NCBI RefSeq assembly: GCF_000005505.3
Contig: NC_016131.3
Span: forward strand, 39,098,855 to 39,162,854
Origin: Brachypodium distachyon
Taxonomy: Eukaryota; Streptophyta; Magnoliopsida; Poales; Poaceae
Direction: 5' to 3'
DNA: 64,000 nt
The notes under the pieces were generated by a model. It was not told where the DNA came from. It saw nothing but the letters and a program-made list of their open reading frames with translations, and ran no database searches. This document shows, in pieces, positions 54,515 to 64,000 of the stretch (positions within the stretch are counted from its first letter, which is position 1; the number at the start of each line of letters is the position of its first letter). Position numbers and translations under genes: made by a program.

Positions 54515-55495
54515 TCAGTGGCGTTCATTGCGAACTGAGTCTTCACCGTCGGCCCGGCGATTGACGATTTCCATCAGGTAGTTGATGGTTGCGGGCCAGA
54601 CACGACCCAATTCTTCCTTGAGTTCGACTCGTCGGAGTCCTCGTTTGAAGGCGTCTATGGCTCTTTCATCGGAGACTTCCTCAGAAGCATGTTTGGTGTT
54701 GGTCCAGCGCTGGATGTACGAACGTTTGGACTCTCCCTTCGTTTGAATGCAAGCTCGGAGTTGCTCGAGGGAGACGGGTCGTTTGTACGTGGACCTGAAG
54801 TAGCGGGTGAAAGCTTGGACGAGCTCATCCCACGAGTCAATGTCGTCTCGTGGTAAACCGGTTAGCCACGTGCATGCAGAGCCTCTGAGTTGCAACTCCA
54901 GGCACTGCATGGCGGTAGTACGAGAACCACCTTGGCAGTGAATCCCGGTGAGGTAGTCTTCCAACCAAGTTTTGGGCTCTTGAGTGTCGTCATACTTGGC
55001 TAGATCAGTCGGCGGTTTAAAATTTCTGGGCATCCTAGCTTGGCGGATGCAACGGCTGAAGCAAGGCGCCCCACATGTCTCGGCCTCGTGGCCGGAGTCC
55101 GGCGAGCGGTCGCGATACTTGTCTCGCCGGTCGTGGTTTGCGACCTGGGGGGACCCCTGTGTTTCCCTTCGGTGCGACTCGCGCTCCCTGCGGCCTCTAG
55201 GAGGCGGGTCGAGGTCGTGCTGGATGGAGTCCTTCGCGGCGGGATGGAGTCCTATCCCGCGGCGGCCTTCAGTTGTTGCAATCTTGCCTGATACAAGAAG
55301 CCCCTGCCCTACTCAATCCTTCAAGAATCTGTTTGTGAAGCCACGAGCGCGTCACTGTCGGGTGGCTGGATTGTTTGTAGGTAGGTATTGGCTGCAAGCA
55401 AGACATCCTCCGGGGTTTCTCGTATCATATCGCCCTGGCTGTCAACCGACATGAAGCTTGGAGCCATGTTTCGGGTCATGTGGTCAAGACACGAG
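54515..55495 (-). pseudogene. S0 gag, second piece (RIRE2-like)
   Basis: Capsid segment with MPRNFKPPTDLAKYDDTQEP, CTWLTGLPRDDIDSW and FKRGLRRVELKEEL. Upstream (55495-55040) it has MTRNMAPSFMSVDSQGD and an Arg-rich tract with stops near 55310 and 55260. It continues the gag piece at 61371-62244, from which it was split by T3. The downstream end joins R at about 54514. Confidence 0.8.
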
Positions 55496-55768
55496 ACATT
55501 TCATCTAGGGAGAGCTCTACGCCCTGGCGCACAAGTGTGCCACGGCCGAGGAAGGGCGCTTGGCGTCCGAACTTGCAGCTCAGGCTTCCGCGAGCCCCGC
55601 TGAGGGCTCGCCGAAGAAGGTTTCCTGGAAGCGCAGTGGGGATAGCAAGTCCTCGCTGCGGAGTCAGGGGCTGCCTCGAAGCCTGCAAAAAAGGCCTCGC
55701 CCGCTGGCGGGTCTGGCGGTGTCGCCTGCATCCATGGGGGAGCTTACGCTCTCTCATCCCATAGTGCG
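55496..55768 (+). pseudogene. T3 gag remnant
   Basis: Begins inside gag at the segment equal to YALAPKCAMAEEGRL of T1 (here LYALAHKCATAEEGRL). The zinc knuckle present in T1 is missing through a deletion before the protease. Confidence 0.75.
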
Positions 55769-56570
55769 GTGAAGCGCCTCACCCGAGAGGTGTGTGCGCT
55801 GTTGCCGGACATGGAGGCGCAACAGCCGCTGAAGTGGTCGCACGTGCCGATCAACTTCAGTGCCGACGATCACCCAGCCCGACAGCTGGGTTCAGGGGTT
55901 TTGCCATTCGTGGTCTCACCCAGCATCAACAACATGACGGTGACCAAGGTGCTGGTGGACAACGGAGCGGGGTTGAACTTCCTATCTGCCAAGTTCGTGG
56001 AGAAGCTTCAGCTGCCGTTGGAAGAGTTGAAGCCCACCGACCCGTTCCGGGGAGTGAACCCCGGGATCGTGCGCCCCTTGGGGCGCATCACGCTGCCGGT
56101 TACCTTCGGGTCCCGGGACGTGTTTCAAATTGAGCACCTCGTGTTCGATGTGGCTCACACCCCGTTGCCGTACAACTCCTTGGACGGCCGGCGCTGATCA
56201 AGTCATGGCGGCAACTAATGGTGCCTACGGCGTGATGAAGATACCGTTCACATACGGGGTCCTCTCCATCAGGTGCGATCTCAAGGATGCATCCTGGTGT
56301 GTTGGCGAGGTCGTCAGGGCTGCCGCCACAGCCGACTCTGGTGACGAACGTGTTGCCGGAAGTGAAGGCTTGCTGCCGGGCGACGGCCCCGCAGCGAAGA
56401 AGGCCCACGCTACCCCGCAGGAGCTTGCCGGGGGAGGCACAGGCTTGAGCTCACGCACCGGCAAGGGCCAGAAGCTCAAGGAGGAGGCCGCCAAGGTGAA
56501 GAAGCTGCCCCTCCAAGCCGGCAACGAGGAGCGCACCGTCACCGTCGGTGCGAATCTCAATGCCAAATAG
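55769..56570 (+). pseudogene. T3 aspartic protease region
   Basis: KRLTREVCALLPDMEA, VLVDNGAGLNFLSAK with the catalytic Asp, FRGVNPGIVRPLG. A frameshift at about 56190 separates LPYN from the following part. The linker is Ala/Gly/Lys-rich and ends NLNAK followed by TAG at 56568-56570, the same position as the TAG of T1 at 886-888. Confidence 0.85.
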
Positions 56571-57522
56571 GAAAGCGCTCTAATCACTTTCCTCCGGGAG
56601 AACGCCGACGTGTTCGCTTGGGAACCGTAGAACCTCCCCGGTGTCCCTAGGGAGGTGATCGAGCCTCGACTCGCGGTGCGTCCAGACGCCCACCCCGTCA
56701 AGCAGAAGATCCGCCAGCAAGCACAGGAGTGCAAGGATTTCATCAAGCAAGAAATGGACAAGCTTAAAGCTACAGGGGCTATCAGGAAAGTACTGTACCC
56801 CACTTGGTTAGCTAACCCTGTAGTAGTACCCAAAGGGGAGAATAAACTTCGCATGTGTGTAGATTTTACTGATCTTAACCGTGCGTGTCCTACAGATCCT
56901 TTCCCTGTACCTCACATTGATCAAATAGTAGACTCCACTGCCGGTTGTGATTTGCTGTGTTTTTTGGATGCTTTTTCTGGCTACCATCAAATTAAGATGG
57001 CAGTCGAAGACGAAGAAAAAACGACGTTCATCACCCCGGTTGGCTGCTACTGCTACACGTGCATGCCTTTCGGGTTGAAGAACGCGGGCTCAACATTCCA
57101 GCATATCCCAGCTAGGCCGAAACATTGAGGCCTACATGGATGATATCTTCATCAAATCAAAGCGCGGGGACTCGCTGATTGATGACCTGCGGGGAACGTT
57201 CGATAACCTCCGCAGGATCAAGCTCAAGTTGAACCCTGAAAAATACGCCTTTGGTGTAGACTCGGGGCAGCTTCTGGGCTTCTTGGTTTCGCACAGGGGG
57301 ATTCAAGCCAATCCAAAACAGATAGAAGCTATCGAGAAAATGGGGGCTCCCCATAGGGTGAAGGACGTGCAGCGCCTCAACGGCTGCGTAGCCGCGCTGG
57401 GGCGTTTCGTCTCGAGGCTGGGCGAACGCGCCCTGCCTTTCTTCAAGGTAATGAAGAAGAAGGGCCCAATTGACTGGACCCCGAGGCTGAGGCGGCACTC
57501 CAGGATCTCAAGCAGTACCTGA
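56571..57522 (+). pseudogene. T3 reverse transcriptase
   Basis: NPVVVPKGENKLRMCVDFTD, FLDAFSGYHQIKM, MPFGLKNAGSTF, then a deletion of some 20-25 bp near 57105 that shifts the frame just before AYMDDIFIKSK (YMDD active site). A stop near 56629 replaces Ser of T1. The RT thumb and link RLNGCVAALGRFVSRLGE follow. Confidence 0.9.
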
Positions 57523-58640
57523 AGTCGCCGCCAATCCTCGTCGCCCCCAAGCGGGGCAAGCCGCTGCTACTCTACCTAGCGGTGACTGACCAAGTGGTCA
57601 GCTTGGTGCTAGTTGCCGAGAGAGAAGAAGACCTCCCGGGGGCTGAGCTTGCGGGGCAGGGGGCTGAGCCAGCCCCGGCAACCGCCTCGGACCCAGGAAC
57701 CGCCATCGAGCCGGCGGTGTCAACACCGCGCAAGCGGCTCGCGCAACAGCCGGTGTACTTTGTTAGCACGGTGTTGCGTGACGCCCGCACGCGGTACCCG
57801 CAAATGTAGAAGCTCTTGTTGGGGATTCTGCTTGCATCACGCAAGTTACGCCACTACTTCCAGGCGCACCGCGTCACGGTAGTATCAGGGTTTTGCCTAG
57901 AGCGGGCCCTCACCAACCGTGAAGCCACCGGAAGGGTGGCCGAGTGGAGGATGGAGTTTGTCGGAGTTCGATCTACACTTCACCAACACCAAGAGTATCA
58001 AGAGTGCTGCTCTGGCTGATTTCGTTGCAGAATGGACCTTGACGGGCATAGAAGAAGAAGAGTCGGAGACCAACCTGCCCGGCAAGCTGGACGAAGGCCA
58101 CTGGATCATGTACTTCGATGGATATCATCGAGTCGTCAGCCTGTAGGGAGCTGGCGCCGGAGTCGTCATCGAGTCACCTATAGGAGACCAGCTGAAGTTC
58201 ACCATCCAGCTCGACTTCCCCAACTCCACCAACAACACAGCTGAGTACCAAGGTTTGCTCACCGGGTTGCAGGCAGTGATCGCCCTTGATATCAAGCGCC
58301 TGGTTGTTCGCGGGGATTCCCAACTCGTGATCAAACAGGTTAACAAGGATTATGGCTGCCCGCAGATGGCATCGTACATGGATGAAGTCCGCAAGCTGGA
58401 ACGCAAGTTCAAAGGTTTGCGATTCGAGCACGTCAAGCGCAAGGATAACTTCGCGGCTGACGAACTGTCCAAGTGGGCAGCAGAGCGCCGGAAGGTTCCG
58501 GCGGGGGTGTTCTGGCACAGGCAGACTGCGCCTTCGGTCGTTCCCAAGCCGGCTGTCGGGAAGTCCCCCCGGCACCCGAAGGAAACCCCGGAACAGCGGA
58601 GGTCCATGCCGCTGATGTGGCGGCATGCGTAAGTAGGAAA
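57523..58640 (+). pseudogene. T3 RNase H pair (classical plus plant-type)
   Basis: First domain: LLYLAVTDQVVSLVLV (with the usual first Asp not obvious), QPVYFVSTVLRDARTRYPQM, TAG at 57807-57809, FQAHRVTVVS. Second domain: MYFDG, TAG at 58144-58146 (T2 has Gln), NTAEYQGLL, VVRGDSQLVIKQV and FAADELSKWA, giving the D-E-D-D set of ribonuclease H type I. Two RNase H domains in one pol is the known mark of the Tat lineage. Confidence 0.85.
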
Positions 58641-59873
58641 ACCCCACCTTGGGCAGCGGACATCACCCACTACCTGAAAGGGGAAGCCCTGCCGGAAGAT
58701 GACGTTGCCGCGGAGCATGTAGCCCGGCAAACCAAGATGTACGCTCTGGTAGATGGGGATCTCTACCGGAGGTGTGCAAATGGAGTGAAGATCCTCTGCG
58801 TGCCCCAAGACGAAGGGCGCGTCCTTCTAGAAGACATACACCGAGGCACATGCTCGCACCATGTGGCCTTTCGGCACGGCTTCTACTGACCAACAGCGCT
58901 AGCCGATGCCGAGCAGCTAGTCAAGACGTGCGAGGCGTGCCAGTTCCACGCGAAGAAGAGTAACCAGCCGGCGCAGGCCCTGCAAGTTATTCTTTCCTCC
59001 TGGCCGTTCGTGGTCTGGGGGCTGGACATTGTCGGCCGGTTGGTGGCTACGAGTATTTGCTCATGGCCATCGACAAGTTCTCCAAATGGGTGGAAGTGGA
59101 ACCAATGCGGAAGGTGACCGCTCAGGCGGCCATCAAATTCTTTAAGGGCATCGTGTGCCGGTTTGGCATGCCCAATGGCATCATCACCGACAATGGCACG
59201 CAATTCATGAGTACCGTGTTCCAAGCCTACTGCGAGGGTGAGGGCATGGGCACCAAGATCCACTTCGCCTCTGTCGCTCACCGGAGGAGCAATGGACAGG
59301 CGGAGCGAGCCAACGCGGAGGTGCTGTGGGGGCTCAAGACGAGAACCTTTGACAAGCTCAAAGGCCACGGGAAGCACTGGGTCGAAGAACTCCAGCCCGT
59401 GCTGTGGTCAATCAGGACCACACCTAGCCCGGCAACGGGCGAAACTCCTTTCGCCCTTGTCTACGGGCAGAAGCGGTGCTGCCCCTCGAGCTCTAGCATG
59501 GATCCCCTCGGGTACACGCGTACGGCAAGCATAGCCAACACGAGCAGAGGGTTGACGATCTTAACTTCATCGAAGAACTTCGATGCCGGGCTGTTGTCAG
59601 AGCTGCACACTATCAGTAGGGCTCCGCCGTTATTATGACAGGCGGGTCCGACCCCGGGAGCTCGAGGTCGGAGACCTTGTCCTGCGCCGGATACAAGGAA
59701 CGAAGGCCGGGAACAAGCTCGCTCCGAAATGGGAAGGCCCTTTCCGAGTAGTGCAGGTGACCAGGCCGGGGGCTGTACGGCTGGAAACCGAAGAAGGCTT
59801 GCCGGTGCAAAACAGTTGGAACCTTGAGCACTTGCACAAGTTCTACCCGTGTAGCGGCGGAGCCTGACCCACG
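58641..59873 (+). pseudogene. T3 integrase
   Basis: Zinc domain HRGTCSHHVAFRHGFY then CEACQFHAKK. Core Asp in GLDIVGR, Asp in IITDNGTQF, Glu in SNGQAERANAE. C-terminal part with GDLVLRRIQG and KWEGPFRVV, ending HKFYPCSGGA. The breaks are a stop at 58888-58890 and frame changes near 59040, 59500 and 59600. All three catalytic residues remain readable. Confidence 0.88.
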
Positions 59874-60509
59874 GGTGATGCTGCTGCAGCATGCCTCTCG
59901 AACTAGTGTAGCCGGGCAACCCCCAATTGTAATCCGCTAGTTTCTATGAATAAAGATAAGTGGTTTCCTCTGAAGTTCAAGTCGTCTCGTTTTTTGCATG
60001 TTTTTTCTTCTGTCTCCTACTCTAGGTGCACAGAAGGCTCTTTCCATCCTTGGCTGTGAGCTGGGGGCTGCCGGAGCCTCAAAAACAAAAATTCCATTGC
60101 CGGATCACTCCGGAACAGGGTTGTGCCGTCACCGGGTCCCCCGTAACGCGCACCACGCAGTGGCTGCGTCTTGGAAAAAGAAGAGTGCTCACACCCAAGT
60201 TTGGTATCGACCCTTCTGTGCCCGGGGGCTGGGAGGCAGGAGAGCTTTTTGTGCTGTATTGTTTTTCGTGCGTTTCGAAAAAAAATTACAGCACCTCGGG
60301 ATCGGTAAGAATCTCACATGCAGGATAAAGATGGGGGTTGGACGCATTGTGATGCTCGTGCAGTGCTCACGGACCGTGTCATCTAGCGGGTAGCCACTGG
60401 AGCATGGCGACCACTTCAAAATTCTTACCGCAGGAGGGTATTGCCACATGTGCTGCAATAGCTCGGCGCGCGCGGCGGTAGCGTTCTTCGCCGCACCTAT
60501 AAAAGGGCA
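59874..60509 (+). other. T3 3' tail without ORF
   Basis: No supported gene. In T2 the antisense aORF occupies this place, but here only about 640 bp separate integrase from the LTR. CCTATAAAAGGGC at about 60497 is a second TATA-like word outside or at the edge of the LTR. Confidence 0.55.
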
Positions 60510-61370
60510 TTGTGGCCACGGAGCAACTCAGAGCAAAGCTAAGGAGATGGCTACAAAAGTGAGGGTTGCCGCAGAGACGCGATGGTGGTGCATGCCATCC
60601 GTGCTCAGCACCGATGGGTGCACTGCCATCGCGCCCTTGCCGGGGTTACCCTGGAAGGCAACAAGAGAATCCCCGTCTGGGCGCTCCCCGAGAAGGTCAC
60701 TTGCCGGGGAGGGTGCTCCCGGGCGCGGGCGCTTGCTACAGAGGTGGTACCAAACGGACAGAGCATCGACGCCACGTGGCCGCCCGGCGGGCTCCCTGTG
60801 CGCAGGGCTCGTCAGGGCAAGGAGTGAAGTACAAGCCAGCATTTAATGCTCTTACAGAAAGGGGATTCCCCGTCTAGTCAGCCCAGAGTGACTGGCCCGC
60901 TGTGAATTCTAGGCACATAGCGCCCTAGCCGCAGGGCTCCTCACCATGCATGCAAGCCAGCGCAGCGATGGCAAGCTGCCCGAGTTCTTTGCTCGCCATT
61001 TGTCACCCATGCACCAAGGCACCTTTGGTATCCCCTTGAGTATAAAAGGAGGATCGTTGCCAACGGTCGGAGGGTTCGGTTCCTTACTAGTTTTAGCCAG
61101 AAACAGCAAGTAGTCCTTAGCAGAAAAGGAGAGAACGCCCGAGAACTCCCCCGGCAACCTGTAAACCCTTGTTCACTTTCTAATAAGAACACGGAAGCAG
61201 GACGTAGGGTTTTACACCTCAGGATGGCCCGAACCTGGGTAAAACGATCGTGTGCATCTTCGCGCTTGACATTAGCCTCGCCGGCGATCGCCGGAGCAAT
61301 CCCCAACGCCCTCTGCCGAACCTAAAGGGGGTGCCGCACACCCCCGCTGTCTACGCCCCGGGCTACGACA
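60510..61370 (+). repeat. T3 3' LTR
   Basis: Aligns with the T1 and T2 LTRs from about 60640, with less certain similarity before. The right end GGCTACGACA is exact. TATA at 61041-61049 and the perfect palindrome CCGGCGATCGCCGG at 61281-61294. The start was set by length (about 870 bp) and TGTGGCC; it may be off by tens of bases. Confidence 0.75.
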
Positions 61371-62244
61371 CCGAGCGAGTTCTTTTGTGTGCCTGGATAT
61401 CTTCATCCAGTTTCTTCAACCTCTCAGCTTCAAGCTTTTGCTTCTTGACGAAATCCTCTTTCTCTTTGTTTAGGTCGCGTTGGGCCCTGGCAAGAGAATT
61501 GGCATACAATCGCAATTCAGCGGCGGTGGGATCTTTCATGAGGACTCCCGACTCAAGAGCTGCCTGGACTCTAGCCTTCTCTCCCGCTGAATATCCAGCC
61601 GGTGGATTTGCGGATGCACTCGCAGCCGGAGGAGTCAACTTCGGGGCGACGGGATTTTTCATGAGGACTTGAGCGATGGCGCACTTGGGCGCAAGATCGC
61701 TGCTGCTATGGCGGCCTTCCCGCTCTAAGCTGTTGCCGGCGTCGCCTGGGATGGGGCTTTCTGCAGACTGGGGTGGATTGTTCTAAGAATCGGAGGAGGT
61801 TCCAAGGGAAACCTGTTTTGTTTCGTCGGGTGAACCCGACAAGGTGAGGTCGTCAGCGTCGGTAGGGACGGGGCTGTTCACACGCGGGGACAGATCGGCT
61901 TTAGAATCAGAGTAGGTCCCAGAGGAGACTTGCTCTGCTTCCTTGAGCGGCCCTGTCGAGCCTGTCGGCGGGTCTTTCTCTGAGGGAGAAAGGAGAAGCA
62001 ACTCTTTCGGAGTCGAGATAGTCGGACACGGTAGTCGAAGGATACCGAATCGGACGTGGAACTCGCCGAATATGAGATCCAGGCGGGCATCAAGCTTGTC
62101 GAGGACTGTGGGGTTGGCCTGGAGGCGAGCGGTAGAGAACTTGAGGATCCTCGACCCCCCCTGAGTCGATGATGGTTTTTCTGGATCTGAAACCGCTGAG
62201 ATCGCGACTCCAACACACGTCTTTCCCACAGACTGCGGCGCCAA
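61371..62244 (-). pseudogene. S0 gag first piece and leader
   Basis: The minus frame 62274-61783 is Ser/Asp/Pro-rich (TLSGSPDETKQVSLGTSSDS). A second frame (61662-61371) has the coil YANSLARAQRDLNKEKEDF and LDEDIQAHKRTRS, usual before the capsid in RIRE2-like gag, and runs into the T3 LTR. A stop near 61783 and a frame change lie between them. The primer site is at 62221-62244 (TTGGCGCCGCAGTCTGTGGG on the minus strand). Confidence 0.7.
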
Positions 62245-62724
62245 TGTTGAAGATGTGACTTCGACAATGTCCATATTGATGGACTTGTATCAAGGAAAGA
62301 TTTCGAGTGTGTGTTGGCAAACTCGTCGGCTAACAAGGACACAGGGTACACGATTTACCCAGGTTCAGGGCCCTCGATGAGGTAATACCCCTACATCCTG
62401 CTTGTCAGATCTGTATTGCTGAGTCGATTACAGTGGGGTGCCGCAGAGTCTAGATACACAGAATCGATGAGTGCGTCTAGGCGACTTGTATCTAAGTTTG
62501 GTGGCTTCTTGGCTCCCCCTCCTGGTCCTTTGTTTATGCAGGAACCCAGGTCTAAGGTAGAGTCCAAGTCGGTTACAATGAGGGAATATATTCTAATTAA
62601 TCTTCCTTGTCTTGAGTCGCAAGATTTGGCATGTAGACTCTTGGAGTTGTAGTAGGCTTCCTTGTGGGTCCCCAGCTAGGCTGTACCGGGTATGCTCGAG
62701 TCGAGTACGTGGTTAGTCATAACA
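62245..62724 (-). repeat. S0 5' LTR (480 bp)
   Basis: The minus strand starts TGTTATGACTAACC and ends CTTCAACA, giving TGTT...AACA ends, next to the primer site. The TATA place reads TAAACAAAGG here against TATATAAAGG in the S1 remnant. Same family as 4576-4848. Confidence 0.8.
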
Positions 62725-64000
62725 ACATCACTCAGTTCTTATTGGCTTCGCTCCAAGTCTCGGCGAAGCTGATCTCGCTCAGCCACCACCTCCTCACAGT
62801 GTTTAACAAACCCCGTTATGGAACGGATGATCGGCTGCCTCCATGATTGCGTCAGCATCTGACTCATACCCCCACCGGGAGAGTAAAATTCTTTTGTTAC
62901 AAAAGAATTCGAAACTTACGTGGCAAGCTGAAGTTGAGTGAGCCGTTTTGGCTCCGCTGCTCTCCAAGCGAGTCGATGAGTGGGGCAACCCTTCGAGTTG
63001 ACGCTCCCTGCTTACTAGAGAAGGCGCCTCAGGCATTGCTACCTGAGGCTCAACCGTCTCAATGATGATTGAGGGACCCCAAGCCTTCGGGTCTGACCCA
63101 GTGGGCTCAATAGCCTTGGTCGTTGGTTGGTCACCCGAGACCACGGAGCTGACAAAGGAAATTTCCAAGTTCGGCAGTCAGATTGCATTATTTGAGAACT
63201 ACTGCCTGAAGGACCATCTACCTGGTCTGGGTGACTCGGCCAAGAAGGCCAAATCGTCAGGCAGACGCTGGCCCGCCTGTCTTGGTCTTCTTAGCTGAAG
63301 GAGGAGTAGACGAGGTTGCAGCAGGTGGACCTTCGACTCCCGTCGATTGATCACCAGACTTCGGGTTCGCCTCACTGCTGCGCTTCCTCCTCGTCTCCAT
63401 GGCAACTTCTTCGGTCTCGGAGTCGCTTGCTTGGTCTGGCTACTCCGAGGACTCGTCAGCCAGCTCTTCCTCCCCAGCATGGGAAGGCTGACTCATGGGA
63501 TCTTTGAGTCCCTGCAACCAGCAAATTGGTCAGCAGCATACAAATACAAGATCAAAACAGATAAACTATAAAATACCTCTTTCCTCGGCCTGTCAGGGCC
63601 ATAAGGGACCACTAGCGAGTCGATCTTGCATCGAGTCGTGCCAGTTAGGGTTGTCAACCTTCGCACCCGCGACTCCACTTTGTTTAACGATAGTTCTTCC
63701 GCGTTCACTCGAGTGGGATCCCTGGGTCCTAAAAAGGACCACATCAGGTGAACACGAGCCTGCAGCCGCTGGATCCTCATCCTAAGGAATAGAGCTATCA
63801 GGTGAACACCTGTCAGCCCCTGCCCCATAAGGGAGTGAATCCTAGCCATCAAGGAGGCCGCCTCTGAAAGGGAAACCTTGCCCCTGTATGGGTTTTGATG
63901 AAAGATGACAACATGGTTGAGGAACTAATGAGTTACTCGAAGTGTTTTAGCTTTAAGTTCCTATGAAGAGTTGGTTTAACCAGCATCGACGACCCCTAAA
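62725..64000 (-). pseudogene. Antisense-type aORF, copy 3 (partial, at window edge)
   Basis: Minus strand: TGVHLIALFLRMRIQRLQAR matches S1 exon 1 (TGIHLIAAFIPRRIQPLQAR). A GT-AG intron follows PDRPRKE (about 63575-63512), phase 0, as S1 intron 1 does. Exon 2 is Ser/Glu/Lys-rich with stops near 63255. A later intron (about 62917-62832) precedes PIIRSITGF, as S1 intron 3 precedes PIIRSMTTL. The C-terminal end is cut by the S0 LTR. The N-terminal part lies beyond the window. Confidence 0.7.

Larger units (their letters stand above)
55496..61370 (+). mobile_element. T3: Tat-type element lacking its 5' end
   Basis: Plus strand: partial gag, protease, RT, RNase H, second RNase H, integrase, 3' tail and 3' LTR. 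No 5' LTR or primer site. The left joint follows ACGAG (55491-55495) and the right LTR end is followed by CCGAG (61371-61375), which looks like a TSD with one change. It splits the S0 gag. No aORF is present between integrase and LTR, unlike T2. Confidence 0.85.

Noticed and set aside
60497..60509. CCTATAAAAGGGC as the main T3 promoter
   Set aside because: The aligned TATA at 61041-61049 is shared by all three LTRs. The upstream one is unique to T3 and its place relative to the LTR border is uncertain.

Overview
The window is plant DNA, almost certainly from a grass, and I read it as pure nested LTR-retrotransposon sequence of the heterochromatin or pericentromere type. I find no host gene, tRNA or rRNA. 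The grass assignment rests on the element types: chromodomain Ty3/gypsy elements primed by initiator-tRNA-Met with 3.3 kb LTRs, Tat-type Ty3/gypsy elements with dual RNase H and antisense extra ORFs, and a RIRE2-like gag. Family names in this answer are by resemblance only. All coding regions carry stops, frameshifts or deletions, apart from one extra ORF (orf0) and short segments.

Layout, left to right. T1 (1-4575, minus) is the 5' half of a Tat-type element: RT, protease, gag, primer site, LTR. It sits in the 3' LTR remnant (4576-4848) of S1 (4576 to about 16.6 kb, minus). S1 looks like a non-autonomous element. It has degenerate repeats, an intron-bearing antisense ORF (aORF, plus strand, 6391-10308), a 52-bp minisatellite split by a solo LTR with target-site duplication (TSD) AATGA, and a gag-protease remnant with no RT or integrase. 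A short unassigned stretch follows.

From 16935 to 39446 lies plus-strand chromovirus C2. Its LTR (17007-17841 plus 29738-32057) is split by C1, a minus-strand chromovirus that is a head-to-tail dimer: full LTR, gag-pol, 5' LTR, and a stub of a third LTR, all flanked by TSD GCCGC. C2's leader holds another rearranged solo LTR (32419-36117). After it come orf0, gag, protease and a pol with the RT deleted. Both C1 and C2 carry orf0 upstream of gag.

An LTR-like segment (39447-40204) leads into T2 (40.2-49.2 kb, plus). T2 keeps an RNase H fragment, an antisense aORF interrupted by a clean solo LTR (TSD TGTTG), and a 3' LTR. R (49.2-54.5 kb, minus) is another Ty3/gypsy element in permuted order: pol end, LTR, gag, protease, RT, RNase H, integrase. 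It abuts S0, a RIRE2-like minus element (gag in two pieces, 54515-55495 and 61371-62244; primer site; LTR 62245-62724). S0's gag is split by T3 (55496-61370, plus), a Tat-type element with most of pol and a 3' LTR but no 5' end. The right edge (62725-64000) is a third aORF copy, minus strand, with the same intron positions as the S1 copy.

Shared themes are these. Stop codons sit mostly where a sister copy has CAG or TGG, as expected from cytosine-methylation decay. Deletions often carry short templated fillers. Several LTRs are flanked on both sides by internal sequence (tandem or permuted arrangements). The most unusual biology is the multi-intron antisense aORF with a repeated C-terminal module, the orf0 upstream of chromoviral gag, and a conserved palindromic TCP-like promoter motif in the 3.3 kb LTRs.
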